The notes under the pieces: generated by a model
The model's input: only the letters and a program-made list of their open reading frames with translations
The model's database searches: none
What the model was told of the DNA's origin: nothing
Source: Emydura subglobosa
Lineage: Eukaryota > Chordata > Testudines > Chelidae
DNA: 64,000 bases
Direction: 5' to 3'
Assembly (NCBI GenBank): GCA_007922225.1
Contig: ML679962.1
Location: forward strand, 29,681,563 to 29,745,562
Part shown: positions 11,001 through 23,440 of the stretch, in pieces
Layout of the letters: each line of letters starts with the position of its first letter
Position numbering within the stretch: the stretch's first letter is position 1
Made by a program: the position numbers and the translations under genes

Positions 11001-14000
11001 CCATTGATTGGGGTTGCCTGAAGTATAAATCAATAAAAGATCTGGCTCACCAACCATAAGGAAATAAATGGATTTTTACAGAGGTTGGTTAAACTATTCA
11101 TGCTTTACTACTTCCAGGAATTTCATTCCTACATTAAATATTACACTTAAAATTCCATGGTCCCAGTTTTTAAAAATAGAAATTAGTCTAACAGCTGCAG
11201 CAGCATATTAATGCAGATCATTTGCTTAAAGTTATATTTTAGAAACTACAGGACGTCAGGCAGTCTGGAGGTGTTATTTATGGACAGAACAATGACTCTG
11301 TTCAAGTGCTCATCTTTACACAACAGATGTGACAACGTCTGTAAAACAAAACAGCCCAGTAGCCCAATAGGCTCCTGGTTCATCACTAGAGCGCCAAGGT
11401 GCTCCAGCAATCCCAATGTTAAATAATAATTTTACTCTTCAGCTCTGCAGAGCCAGTGCATCAAAGGCTTTCTATCCCGTCCTCACAAAGCAAATACAGT
11501 ATTACCAGGTAAATTCCAACCACCTCTTTAAGGGGGGAAGTCTCAGAAAAGGTGAGAAGAACCCATCTTAACATTCAGATCCCAGATAGAGTAATCTGTT
11601 AGGCTGTTAGAAATATTATCCTTTGACCTGTAAGCGGAGTATGTCCAAGATGAACATGTCTAAGGGGTCACATCCAGACAGCTGCGAATTCCCTCTGTGT
11701 GAGGGAGAAAGGCAAGGCAGCCAACACAGTGTATCCCCCAGCCCTAACACAGAGTGAGTAGCACTCTGTGTTCTCACCCTTCTGTCCCCTAGCTATCCGC
11801 AGCTGGGAAAAGTACCATTGCCAACTGATGGACACTAGAGAGCTCTCAGGCTGCCCCAGCTTTTCCCAGGGCCAGGGCTAATCCAGGTGGAGCATCAGGG
11901 AGCCATAATCAGTTCTGTTATGTCCCCTCACTTCTGTTGTACCGACTGGATCTCAGTCACAGCAGCAAATCAGCCCACCATTTTCTCTCATCCCCCATGC
12001 CTCCCATCATATAGTTTAAAACAAGAGCAAGGAAGAGTATACATTAATAGCTTGCTTGTTACATTATTTAGACAGTGCTACAGCTGGGCACAGCCTTTGA
12101 GAGAGGGAAAAAACCTCAGTCCTCCACAGTACCAAGTGTCCTCAACTCCAGTGGGAACTGAAGTGCCTCAGCACCTCACAGGATCAGGAAGTAATTATGA
12201 TAATTTATCCCATTTTAGAAAATAACTCCAGCGTGTTCGGTAATTTTCATTTGGAAATGGAAAATTACATCTAAATGCAATGGGGGGGAGGGTATTAAAA
12301 GTGCCAAAGAGACAGATAAATGCTGTTTCTATTATTAATACACGTGGACACTTCCCAAATGATGGGAGCAACTGTGGCAGCCCACATCCCACCATCATTA
12401 TAAACCGATGTTAGAGCCTGTTGATGACAGGCCTGTCAGCTTGGCTCCCAGTCATATTAAAGCGCTTTATAATTACCGCATAGTAGCTGGTATCCACTCA
12501 GAGCCACAGACCTCTCCAAGGCTGCTGTTCTTGGCAAGCTCAGACTGATACAATTATGTTTGCTATTGCTAATGTACAGTCCTTGCCTGGCCAGCGCAGA
12601 GGTAAAGTACTTCCATGGCCCATTCAGAAACGTGAATACAAATCCCACTAGTCCTGATCATTATTCAACACCAAAGAAAGGCGTTGCTGCCATCAGGAAA
12701 GGGTTTCACAAAGCTACATTTTTTATTTTGACTAAGCAACGAAGTTCCAAACTCTATAACAAAGTCACAGAATCCAACTACACCCCAGAAGAGATGTCTT
12801 GCCTTCTCTTTGGTCTGGAACTGCACAGTCAATGTGTCTTTGTTCACGTTCTATAGACAAGAGTCAACATGACAAACTCACCACAGTGAATGAAGCTACT
12901 TAACCTCTCACTGGAAGTCTTCGTAGAGAGGTCAGTGAACGGATGGGCATGGACACTAGACTGGGTCTATCTGTGCTACTTCTATGGCCTCACAATTGCT
13001 AGTGTTTTTATTCTCACAACATCCCTATGGATGAAAACCTTGGCTACAGAGAACCTCAGCTATACTCAAAATCAGCCCCAGTAACTGACTTACCTTTTGC
13101 AATTTAAAAACCACCAAAAGCCATGTCATAGGCTGCATAGATGGCAGAACCAGCAAGTAGAGAAGTTACAGGCAAACTTATTTGTTTGGCTGAACTGGTG
13201 AAGAACCTGCTTTTGCAGACAGTATTTTTGATTGTTGTCATATACAAACAATAATTTAGATTGAGTTCCTCACCCCAGAATAGAGGTTAGAAACTCGGAA
13301 ATCAGCTTCTTCCAGATTCCTCAGGTTCTGCTCTTGTGAGACAAGCTCTCTCTCCATTTACAAATGAAATCAGACTTCATCCGTGAAAGCATCAAATCTT
13401 GAGAGAAGAGAAACAGCACCCTCAAATTAGCTGTAGTTGCTTAATATTTTGCTCACGCATATGGTACAGCTTGACCATGAAACTCACAAGCTAAGCCAAA
13501 ATAAGTTGTTTCTTAAACAAAAAGTATTTGATATATAAAAACTAAAGATAAAAAAGGCAGGCAGGCTTGGACGTCAGCTGCACTGAACCATAACAATTAA
13601 TTATATTAACATATAGATACTGTGTTCAGATATTTAAAAATCTTTATTCTCTTTGCTGAAACAGCTAGAAGTTAAGGATTTCTGATGAGCTTAGAATTAT
13701 TTTCTCAAACAATTACATGAAAATCTCTTCCCCCAGAATCTGTTTTATTGGCATTAAAACTTACACGTAAGATGCTTCCCCTTCATATTTTGTATCCTTG
13801 AATGTGCTACAGGGGATTTTGTATTCTAAGCCAATTCAGTCACAATATGCAAATTTTTGCAAAAAAGGTCATCTTTCTCCATCCTTTTGTGCTAAGTTAT
13901 TCATCAATATGACAGTTACATTATTTCACTATCCAATAAAATGAATAACATTTATGTAGCAATGGGGGATGACAAGCCATGCTTTCTAAACTTTAATAAT

Positions 14001-15193
14001 AATTTACCTTAGTTTTAAGTAGAAGGGGTTGTTTTTACTTCTGTCCTTTACATTCTGCACCTGAATCGACTGAAGGAAGTCTTCAAGGTCAGTTCCCTCA
14101 GGATTAATCTTTGCTACTGTACAAGCACAAAATATCCCAAATGGCCAAATGTGGCATGCACCCAACTCATCAGAAGTCACACTGATCTGGCCCACTGCAT
14201 GGCAATGTGTGGAAGTTCTCCATCATTTTCAATGAGGGTGGGATGTAGTGTTTATTCTGAAGGACATCTCTCTTTACCTTGTTTTCCAACAAGGCACAGG
14301 GCAATGTCATTTGTCAAAGGCCACCAAGTGAATCCACGGCTCATCCCAGATTTGACTCCTGGAACCTTGGACTAAATTCTTAGTTTTTAAACAAAGCACA
14401 GAGCTTTGTTTTGATCCCACAAAAAGCAAAATAGCCACTGCCACTCCCAGCGTGATGAAGTAGTGTTCAGGAGGGTGCTGAGACAAGGTACATAGTTGAA
14501 TTTCTGTGTGCAAAACTTATTCCCTTGAACTGGTTAGAGTTTGTAAAATTGTTTAATGTTTGTATTAGTGCTTGGTTTAGCATAAGATGGGCACTTTATA
14601 AAAATTATGCCTCCCCATCCCACTTTTGTCACCAACCTATCTCCAGAACACCCGCTGCACCAATGTTCTTAGCACCCTGGTTGAGGGAGCATTGCAGGGG
14701 TGTGGCTGGAGAGCCTTGTGCTCTGGAGATCTTGAGCCTGTGGAACATACATAGGAAGTTGTTGCACCTAGCACAAGTTAGAGCACCCTTAAGGCTGCTC
14801 TCACTTGTGCCTCCAGGACCCATGGATGAGGAGGAAAGGTGGCAGAAGGCCTCCCCCCCATCTTCTCAAATGCACCCACACACTTTCCCAATGCAGATTT
14901 GACTCACATTTTCCTGAGAATGCACTGTAGAAGTGTGTGAAGGCCCCCATCCTTCAGACACAGAATGACAGAGGCCTTCTAGCAGGTGTTCAGTACTAAA
15001 AATCCCTGTCACTGCTAATTTTCTTCACCCACAAGGATTATGTATAAACACACAAAAAGAGGATAAAAAGACTCAAGGTCCCTTATTGTCAGAAGTCCTA
15101 CTGCAATCACAGGATCTTCTGATCAGTACTCCAGTGGAAAGTGAAGGGCTGCACTCCAGAGATTCTGCCAACAGGCTGGGATATGTTTTGTGC
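8090..15193. other. Intergenic, no gene seen
   Basis: About 7 kb of mostly AT-rich sequence. No exon with recognisable homology, no RNA gene and no well-preserved transposon was found. Short open frames at 9.2, 10.2, 11.9 and 12.5 kb look random. A 9-bp-stem hairpin (GTAATTTTC/GAAAATTAC) lies at 12240-12268. Confidence 0.6.
14225..14375 (-). repeat. Probable CORE-SINE/MIR fragment, minus orientation
   Basis: CTTTACCTTGTTTTCCAACAAGG followed by CAAAGGCCACCAAGTGAATC and CAGATTTGACTCCTGGAACC resembles a decayed reverse-complement MIR (core, then GGTCACACAGC-like and GGGATTYGAACC-like words). Weak match. Confidence 0.4.
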
Positions 15194-15201
15194 AGTCTAG
15201 T

Positions 15202-15480
15202 CCATTGTTTTTCAGCCTTTCCAGAGTGGTGACCCTTTATTCCAAAGAAAAGAAATGTTTGTAACCTCCTTTTATTTACTATAAAGGTTTAAAAAAAAAA
15301 GTATAATTCTAAGCCTACATAATTTGAGGGGGTTTCAAATGGTTGACACAATACTTGACCTTAAAGGATAAGGGTGTGCAGATAGAGGGGGAACATTGAT
15401 TTGGAGCGCGATACATTTTTCAATGTCTTATGACCTCTCCCCTCAACGTGCATCGTGAACACACTGGTTAAGAAATCACT
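15202..15480. mobile_element. 279-bp hAT-type MITE with 8-bp target duplication
   Basis: Direct 8-bp repeats AGTCTAGT flank the element exactly (15194-15201 and 15481-15488); 8 bp is the hAT superfamily signature. The ends are imperfect inverted repeats (CCATTGTTTTTCAGCC at the left, GGTTAAGAAATCACT at the right), resembling the CAGTGGTTCTCAAAC type of hAT terminus. The inside contains GTGACC and a mirrored TTATGACCTCTCC word. It has no coding capacity. Confidence 0.8.
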
Positions 15481-15488
15481 AGTCTAGT

Positions 15489-17630
15489 TTATCCCTCAGT
15501 CATGGTACTCCTTCCTTTAGCCTAGCACTTCGGCAAGATATTTAAAACAATGACCCCCTCCTCTTTCCCAGGCAGTTTAAGCATCATGACATCTCTGAAA
15601 CCTCTCTAAAAGTAATTAGCCATTTGGTTGGTTTGTAAAGTATATTCCACATTCCTCTTGTGGTGAAAATGATGCTGTTTTTAGTTAAAATAATTGGGAG
15701 TATAAACCAAGCGCACTAACATATGCAAGGGGAATAGCTGCCCAAGAATTCCTAAATACGAAGGTGACAAAGGAATGGTACATTGCTAAGTACACTGTGT
15801 ACAGAACACACAAATCAGAGCACGAGTTCACCAATAGCCTAGGGCCCAATGACAGATGCTTCTGTTTAGCCAGCTGCCGCCAGTGACGCTGCAACCATTT
15901 CCTATATCTACAATACGCACATTTTATTGAATTCGTTTCTTCTTGGGAGAGATTTCACTCTTCATTTTTCCCCCTTTCCTTGCTATTGCTCCTGGTGAAT
16001 TCAGTGGACACTTTGCCATTGACTTAAATGGGAGCAGAATGGGCCTTTAACAAGGAGGAGAAAAACAAAACACACACGACATCCATCTAAAGATAGAGAA
16101 AAGATTTCTTTCTTGAAAGGATTTCCCTTACATTTAGCAGGTCATATTCAGGGATAACAGGATGACAATCCCCCTGTAACTCTGGATGTCATGACATACC
16201 TTGTAATAATAATCCAGCTTCCACACTGTACTTATCAGAAGCAGCATTCTGGCCTTCCAGTGAAAGGAGGAGGGTTGGTAGCAGAGTTGTTGGGAAGGGA
16301 AAGCACCAGGGCAGCTTATGAGGGAAACAAAAATAGAGACAGCAGAGGCCAGCAGTCCAGCAAAGTTTATTAGATAAATGGCTAATTTTAGCCTAGTGCC
16401 AACATAATCCTACTGGCTAGCTATAAAACTGCTGTCAGTCACATCAATGAGTTGGGGTCAACTCATGGATTTGGAATCCAAGCTTTAGTTCAACAGAAAC
16501 ATTTCCAGCCCTCCCTGGCTGCAAAAATAATTTTTTTCCAGGAAAAAAGAACATATGATGAGCGTTAACGTCAAATCTTGACTTTATATGCTTAGACTTT
16601 GACATTAATCATTCCTGATTTGCTCCTGTATAAGATACATGCAATGAATGGTCCTGTTGAGTGCACCTGGGCAAAAACTATTAGTCCATTCCTTTAAAAG
16701 GGCATTATAGGAAACTGATGCTAGAACACGCAAGCACTTAACAGCTTCAGCAAAGCTGGGATAGCAGGGCTCAATTCAGATTCTGACTTGTCTTTTTCTG
16801 CATTAGAAATTTAGGTCTTTACCCTGAAGTTTCTTCTCTGCCAGAAAGGGAAGCAAAGAAACACTGATGAGATCTTTCTAGACTAAATCATTTCAGAATC
16901 CCAGAACACTTCCTGACGTGCCCCAGAATTTCGCTTCTCACTCTGAGGAACTGTCTTATCTTCTACAGGTGATCTCCCCATCCAAGAGGGCCTCATAAGG
17001 CAGTGAGAGCAACAAGCCTGACAAAGGATTAAAGGCACAAAGTCCTCCCTGAGAGTATTCAGCCCAACTGCACCAGGAGTCATAGCAACCATGGCCACCA
17101 CCGGGTGCTGGGCACCACCTGTGCTTTCTGCATGATAAGAGGGAAGAGAATTCAGTGAGACTTAATAGCATCAACACATCCTTCACAGAGGGAATTCTAC
17201 TACTGCCCTGAAGTAAACAATAGTCCAATCAGTACTAGAAAAACCATCACTCAGTGCTTTCCCTCGTACAAGTCACTGTGCGATATCTAACCTTTTCTGA
17301 GCAACTTAATCAAGAAGGTGGCAGGAGAGGGAGGGAAGAGAGAGACAAAAAACCAGTCTCCAATGCCCTGGAGCCCCTTTCAGGCTTCAGGCCTGGACAC
17401 GATACAGACACAGTTCTTCTTGCTTTGGTGAGTGGTGTCCACTTACCTATAGGCAAGGAAAGACTACACATACCTTATCCTGCTGGACTTCTTTGCACTA
17501 CATGGGATAGTTGATCACTAAAGACTCCTGCCCACCCTCAAGAGAATGCAGAGGTGGATGGAAACACCCTGAAATAGCATGAATCTCTCCAGACAGTCCA
17601 AATTCAGAGGGTTGCGATGGGCAATTGACC
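15489..17630. other. Intergenic, no gene seen
   Basis: No supported gene. A short TTTGCCATTGACTTAAATGG word with flanking partial complement at about 15995-16050 belongs to the short palindrome group described in the findings. Nothing else is recognised. Confidence 0.5.
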
Positions 17631-17639
17631 CCTCTGCCT

Positions 17640-18360
17640 CCAGTGGCCTTGCCTATGCAGTCCCACAGGCTCAGTCCTGTATCCCATCTTAGTAAGCATC
17701 TACCTGAAGCCACTGGGAAAGCTGGTGGCGTACCAGCTCCAGCTTCAGCATGGGCTGAAGTACCATCAGTACAGTGACGGCACACAGCTCTACATCTCAT
17801 CTAGGTCAGATGTGAATAGCACCCATGCCCAGTTTTTCCACTGCCTCATGGAGAGGAATACCTTGAGGGAGTGGAGCTGGCTGAAGTGAAACCCAGGCAA
17901 CATGGAAAGGATGCTGGTAGAAAGAAAGAAGTGTCTCAAAGAAATCACTCCCTTCTAACATACGCCATTATAAAAAGAAGAAGCTCTTAGACTGTTCAGT
18001 CAGTTCACAGCCTTGGGATCCTTTTAGATTCCTCCGTCCTACTGGATCTCCAGATTCCCATGGCTATGAAAAAATCACCCACTTTCACCGGCAACTGGCC
18101 AGAGTACTGCATCCCAACCTATCAGATGTAGATCGGTACACGTGTGACTTCTAGGCTGGATTGCTGCAACTTATATCTAGACATTTAACTCAGTGCTCCC
18201 TCCCCATTTATTGCAGAACACAGCATTCCGTATACTGAGCAACACAGGTCACTGCAAACACACATTGCTGGTGCTACGCTCTCTGTATTAGCTCCCCATT
18301 GAATACCAAGCCCAGTACAAGTTGTCTGTTCTACTATCAAAGCCATATGAACCTAACTTA
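17640..18360 (+). mobile_element. L2-like LINE fragment, reverse transcriptase remnant
   Basis: Conceptual translation on the plus strand gives a PQ-SVLYPILVSIYLKPLGKL-type block, then KYHQYSDGTQLYISS (about 17758-17800). This corresponds to the GVPQGSVLSP and HQYADDTQLY reverse-transcriptase motifs of L2-clade LINEs. The catalytic YADD reads YSDG here. A 1-nt frameshift after PQ and an in-frame TGA after REWSWLK show it is dead. Downstream text (LLDSS, then a CCAACC...AGGCTGGATTGCTGCAACTT word) matches the conserved 3' part of L2 ORF2. Confidence 0.75.
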
Positions 18361-18710
18361 GAGCCGGGTGAAGTTGTTTGGCCAAAATATGTTTTCAAAT
18401 GAAAAATGTAAAATTGAGTCAACAAACATTTCATGAATTCAGTTTAAAAAATTCTGCAAAAAAAATCAAAATGTTTAGCCTTTTTTAATGAAATTTGATT
18501 TTTGAATTCCAAATGACTGTTTTTTTTTTTAAAAAAAAAGAAGACTATTCTTTCTCCACCAACCCCACAAAAACTTCATTTAGAACAAAATGCTTTGTTG
18601 GACCTGAAACTAAATGTTTCTGGTTTTTCAGTTCAGCCACTGAACCGAAAAAGGTATTTGCACAGCTGTAATGTAAAGTCTTTGGAAACAGTTTATTTTG
18701 GGACTGTTGG
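18357..18710. repeat. AT-rich interspersed repeat related to copies at 21.2 and 58.0 kb
   Basis: Starts GAGCCGGGTGAAGTT and is rich in AAAATTT/TTTGAA words. It shares ACATTTCATGAATTCA with the sequence at about 21250 and wording with the inverted copy at 57980-58360. It resembles a sauropsid repeat beginning GAGCTGGTCAAAAAATT. It is non-coding and its class is unknown to me. Confidence 0.5.
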
Positions 18711-18849
18711 GCAATTCCTTAAAAAAAAAAAAAGAGTGCTTATAGATGGTGTGGGTGTGCGTGAGAGAGAAAATGATTTAAGACTCTCAGTGGAAAGGGG
18801 ACTCATAGTGGAATGAAGAATTTAGGGGCACTGCTTATTCTGATAAGGA

Positions 18850-18990
18850 TTCCCTTTGCAGGTTAAAGTTATCCTGCTCCTGTTGACGTTTATCACCAAA
18901 CTCCCATTGACTTTAATTAGGGTTAATCTTACATAATTAAAGCTGATGGAAGTTTGGCTATTGACTTCAGTGAAGCAGGATTAGGTCCAT
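18850..18990. repeat. Short imperfect palindrome (TTGACTT-core type)
   Basis: AACTCCCATTGACTTTAATT and a reverse-complementary ATTGACTTCAGTGAAGCAGG block face each other, with ATCCTGCTCC and AGCAGGATTAGG at the outer ends. This is the layout of the short palindrome group seen repeatedly in the window. Confidence 0.55.
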
Positions 18991-21020
18991 AGGCTGGAGA
19001 ATGGATGTGTAGGTTTTCATATAGCAGTGGCTGTCGCCAAGGGTCAAGAGTTATTAGGAAGATGACATGGACAAGAGTGGGTTATCTCTGCTCTAAGGAT
19101 TAAAAGCTGTTAAATACTCAGTTCTGTATAATGGACCCTTTTGGAACAGGCTATCAAGCCCTTACTATCTACTAACAGAAGCCAGGACCCAGGTCTATTT
19201 CCATGCATGTCCTGTGCAGAATGCACAGATTTGAATGGTTGTTACACTGCTGTCTGCTGGTTTTAAGATCAGTTGTGGGCCCTGCCTAGCCCCTCTGCTT
19301 CCATAAATGTAAGACTGGGGTGGCACATATCCCAGCTCAGGGTGGGGACGCATCATCCCGGCTGCATTGCTCACCTTTCTCCCTTCACCCCAAAGAGGTC
19401 CCTTGGGATGCTGCTAAGAAACCAGGATTCACAGGTCGGGGCCAGACAGGGAGAAGGTCTCTCACTGTGACATCATCTCCTGCAAACCAGATGCATGGGA
19501 TTAGTCAGTATTAATTTACCTCTTCCGTCCTGACTGTGAAAATAATCTGAAGGAAAATGCAGTGAGTGCCAACTCTGTTCTATTCCCTTACTGGAGATGT
19601 CTCATGCATAGGGCAATATGGTCCTACAGAGATTGAAATAAATAAATAAAGGATTGGACCAAGCCCATATCTGATCCAGATGCAAGAGACGTTCAAAAGA
19701 GTTTTAAGATACAGAAATCTTTTCTGCTGTGTCCACGGTGAGGTCAGTGCACGCCGCCACCCTCCTTCTCTGCTTTCTATTGTAGCTTGGTTTACAAAGC
19801 CCTCTAGATGGTGCTGCTCAGCAGGAAATGATTGCCACTTGATACAGACACAGTCTTCTCCCTGCATGTTTTCCTCCCATCTCAGAAGAGACCATGGACC
19901 ACGTGACAAAAGGTGCAAGTGCTTGTTGGGGATGCTGAGTTAAAATGAGGAAGCACTCCAAAGGGTGCCCTAAGCAAAGCTGCCAAGTTATTCCCCACAT
20001 TTCAATTCATTTTGCTGTCATGAGAAATCAGATTTTGTCTGGTTTCAAAGGAAGTCTGGTAACGTAATTCTGCGGGTGATTCATGCTGCTCTAAAGTAAG
20101 GAGAGAGGGAATTTGTACTCTCTTTCGCTGAAGAAGTGAATTCTCTCTTTTAGAGTGAGACGCGACTGTGGGCATCATGAAGAGAATCTGGCACCTAGCA
20201 TATTTTCATCACAGGCATGCTAGTGCATCCTATATTTGAGAATCTTCCCCTCCAAGCAATAGGTTTTATGTAACCAGATTTGGAATAAGATTATTTGTTA
20301 TCCTCGTGAGGACACTTGGTTTTGGAGAACGCCTGTTTTATAACAGGTTAAATTGAACACACGTGGTTCAAAATCTTCTCCCTCCTCAAGACAACCCTGG
20401 GGCTTGTCCCATACAAGGAGTCTGATGGACAATTGTCAGCACATCGATCTTAACTAAGGACTTCCACTGATTTATAAGACCCAGTAAGTGTGGGACCTTT
20501 GACATGGCAGCTAGAGAATGGATGTTCCCGACAGGAGGCTCTTCACCCATAGCACTTTCCTGGGTTTCCAAACAGAGTTCTGCAAAATCTTCAAATGAGT
20601 AAAAGGAAAAAAAAATTCCACCGTATTGTAGGGGATATAAGAGACCCAACACGCAACAGGACATGCATATCACAAAGGTTGCACAACCCAGGGAATAAGC
20701 CTATTTGGAAGTTTCAAATTAAATACAACCCTTTTTTGGTAGAAATGCTGCAGTTATTTGCAGTTTACATAGCTGAGAAGTTTGGAGTTTTGTAAAGCAT
20801 CTAGGAATTTTTATTTTAAAGTTTTGAGTTTTGCGAAAGAATGATGTGAAACATTTTCCTCCTTGATTTTAATAACTGTTTTTCACAGGACATTTGATTT
20901 AAAAAAAACAACAACCCACCCATCTATCTCTATATGGAAGTCTGTGCAAACAGTAAAGAATAAATAGTGCACATGATCCAAATCTTTGTTGGAAAGTAAT
21001 TTTTCTTCTAGTGAGGGTGA
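18990..21020. other. Intergenic, no gene seen
   Basis: No exon, RNA gene or clear transposon recognised. Small open frames at 19.3-20.0 and 20.4-20.7 kb have no resemblance to known proteins. Confidence 0.5.
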
Positions 21021-21027
21021 ATACAGC

Positions 21028-21180
21028 CCTGATTCAGCAAAGTACTTAAACATGCATTTAACTTGACACATGTAAGCAATCCCCCACTGATTTCAGTGGG
21101 ACTAATCATTGTTTGAAGCTAGACACATTCTTGTGCTTAGTTCCACTGAAGTCAATAGGATTGTTTACATTTTTAATGTT
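21028..21180. repeat. Short palindromic repeat (CAGTGGGACT/AGTTCCACTG type)
   Basis: Contains CCTGATTCAGCAAAGTACTT at the left, ACTGATTTCAGTGGGACTAA in the middle and GTTCCACTGAAGTCAATAGG at the right. The last two are near reverse complements. The wording matches an abundant sauropsid short repeat. Confidence 0.6.
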
Positions 21181-21185
21181 AAGAG

Positions 21186-21290
21186 TAGAGCTGTGCTAAG
21201 TTTTGAAGCTTTTTTCTCAGCAACAAACAGATTTAGTAAACACTGAAACATTTCATGAATTCACGTCAACCTTGCCAAAGTGGCTGGTTG
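21186..21290. repeat. Fragment of the ACATTTCATGAATTCA repeat family
   Basis: Starts TAGAGCTGTGCTAAGTTTTG and includes ACATTTCATGAATTCA, shared with the 18.4-kb copy. It abuts the preceding palindrome. Confidence 0.5.
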
Positions 21291-21806
21291 GGGCGGGGGC
21301 GACGACAACCAAAAAACTCATTATTCGTCCAGTTGTAGCGGAACACATGCTTAAGAACCTTGCTGATCTGGGGCTTGTTAGTTAAAGGCCAGAGTGCAAG
21401 ATATAGTTCCTCCTCAAGGCAGAGAGATCAAAATACAAAAGGGATCCAATGCACAGATAAACAGTCCAATGCAATACGCTAACACTTGTTCTGCTTGTAG
21501 ATAATTAATGTAAAACACAATGTGCCAGGACTCATTTTATGAGAGCCAGAAAGAACTTGAACTTCAGAAACGTACATTTCTGTCCAAAATCACAACCCCA
21601 AGGTTTGAGAGTAGACTCCTAGATCCTAATCAAATCCCACTGCATGGCTGAAGTGGAGTAAAAGGAGTTCTCCCATCTCAACAGCTATGTAGCTCTAAAC
21701 AAAGATTCAGGGCAACTCTTGAGCCTTCTGATTTGCCCACTAGGTTCTTTCCTTTTTTAGCTCTGTAACAAGCGATTAGGTGGAAGAGCCTTAGCTGATG
21801 TCCACA

Positions 21807-21923
21807 TGCAAAGCAAATAAGAATTTTAATCCAGTTCAACTGTCCATCATTTAGTGCTTTTCTCCATCTGTTTCTTCGTCCCCTTTTATGGCAAATTGAA
21901 TTAAAATTCTTATTTGCTATGCA
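21807..21923. repeat. Long inverted repeat, 24-bp arms, 117 bp overall
   Basis: The left arm at 21807-21830 and right arm at 21900-21923 are reverse complements at 23 of 24 positions (core GCAAATAAGAATTTTAAT against ATTAAAATTCTTATTTGC). Weaker complementarity continues for about 9 bases inwards. The 69-nt middle shows no further symmetry and no coding frame. It may be a MITE or a processed hairpin; no obvious target duplication is present. Confidence 0.85.
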
Positions 21924-21929
21924 TCTGTC

Positions 21930-22825
21930 ATATAGCCAAGACCTTCCGCCTGATGGTTATTACTCAGATCAGTGTGTGCAAGCACTCCTCAGCAGGCAAC
22001 CAAGAGAGGAGTTGATTATTCCTTTCACATCCCAAATGGATCTTTTCTACCCCTTCTCTCCTTCTGGTAGCAGGTACTATGGTCTCTGAGGCTTCACAGA
22101 TTTCAGTGGGCAGGGGTACACAAGCAGATCCAGGGATAAAAAAGTTAATTTCTGGATCTTGAAAAAAAAACAGTTAAATTGCTATCAAAATATGTTAGAA
22201 TCCCTGGCATCTATTCGTCATTTACAGAATTGGGACACAACTTTATAATTCCAGCCTGCTTTGTTCCCCAGTGACCTGTCCGTTAAATATTGGCACAATC
22301 ACAAGTCATGCCAATACTTGTTAGCAATTTGTTTGCAAAACTTTGACCATACAGTGCATGAGCTATATCATATTCTACTGAATGACGATTCTCTGTTCAG
22401 TTACTTCTTTATAAAAGAGCTCAGGCAGAAAGAAGAGCAATGCATCAACACTGAATGAGATGCAACACTAAGGTCCTGACCACCGGTGCAGATTAAAGAT
22501 TTCATGGCAGTTTCACAAGAGCAAGAGTGCTAATGTCAGTTTCCAGCGCAAATTCTAACATGGGTAAATTACATCTTAACTAAGTTTTACCCTACTGTTT
22601 CCTTTAGATATAAGTATTTTTTTAATGTAACTTCAGTTCTCTTCCATTTTCTCTAATGTATGTTGCTAAACATTATGGGACAGAGTCTACAACCCTTACA
22701 GAGGCTGAGTAGTACCGTACTACATCGGGACTACTCGTGGAGAAAGGTACTACTCAACAGCCCTGCTCATCTGTCCCTAAATGCCTGACAGTGGAAAGTA
22801 CCTTAAAACTAAACCAGAGCTTCAG
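21930..22825. other. Intergenic, no gene seen
   Basis: A 65-codon plus-strand open frame at 22261-22458 starts at TTG and has no recognised family. No repeat is recognised in this interval. Confidence 0.45.
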
Positions 22826-22829
22826 TTGG

Positions 22830-22899
22830 GACCTGATCCAGAGTCCATTCAAGTCAACAGGAGTTTTTCCTCTGACTTCAATGTACTTTGGATCAGGCC
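22830..22899. repeat. 70-bp near-palindrome
   Basis: GACCTGATCCAGAGTCCATT at the left mirrors AATGTACTTTGGATCAGGCC at the right (roughly 22 of 27 arm positions pair), with a TCAAGTCA/TGACTTCA inner pair. It belongs to the short palindrome group. Confidence 0.75.
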
Positions 22900-23379
22900 C
22901 TTTCAGAATATTGCCAGATTATTAGGTCATAATATAGGAGAAATCTACACACCAGACAACAATCGAACACTGTTGTAGCCACCCGCTGAACAGGTGACAT
23001 TCTCCCTAGAAACCAAGTTGTATATAGAACACACTCCTTCGAGCCAAAGGTGACAATTACAAACTAGGTTATTTCCTTAGAGGAACTTCAGCTTTTAGTT
23101 AAGATGTTTTCCCTATTCGAAAACAGTAGAATACACAAAAATGGTTATTTCCTTCCCTGTGTTCCCACCAGATTTACTGAATTATGAATCTTTAATCATG
23201 CCTACCACATGACACATACCTAATGTATGCCATTTCAAAATGACTTGGAGATCAACAGGTTGGTATAGTAACTGTATCACTGTCAGAGATATTTACCCTC
23301 AGTAATCTAGAACTTTCTACATAGTGCAGTTTCCGGTTACCTCTTTTGTATTGTTAAAATTTCTGTAGGCAGAACTTTA

Positions 23380-23440
23380 CTAAATACCTGAACCAAAACC
23401 CACTGAGGTCAGTGGAGTATTTCCAGTCACTTAATGGGCT
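23380..23440. repeat. Short palindrome remnant next to CR1
   Basis: CCACTGAGGTCAGTGGAGTA and CACTTAATGGGC form the same CCATTGA-type wording as other short palindromes here. It directly abuts the CR1 fragment that follows. Confidence 0.4.

Noticed and set aside
22261..22458. 65-codon frame with protein-like composition
   Set aside because: Begins with TTG, no homology recognised, no flanking splice signals that fit.
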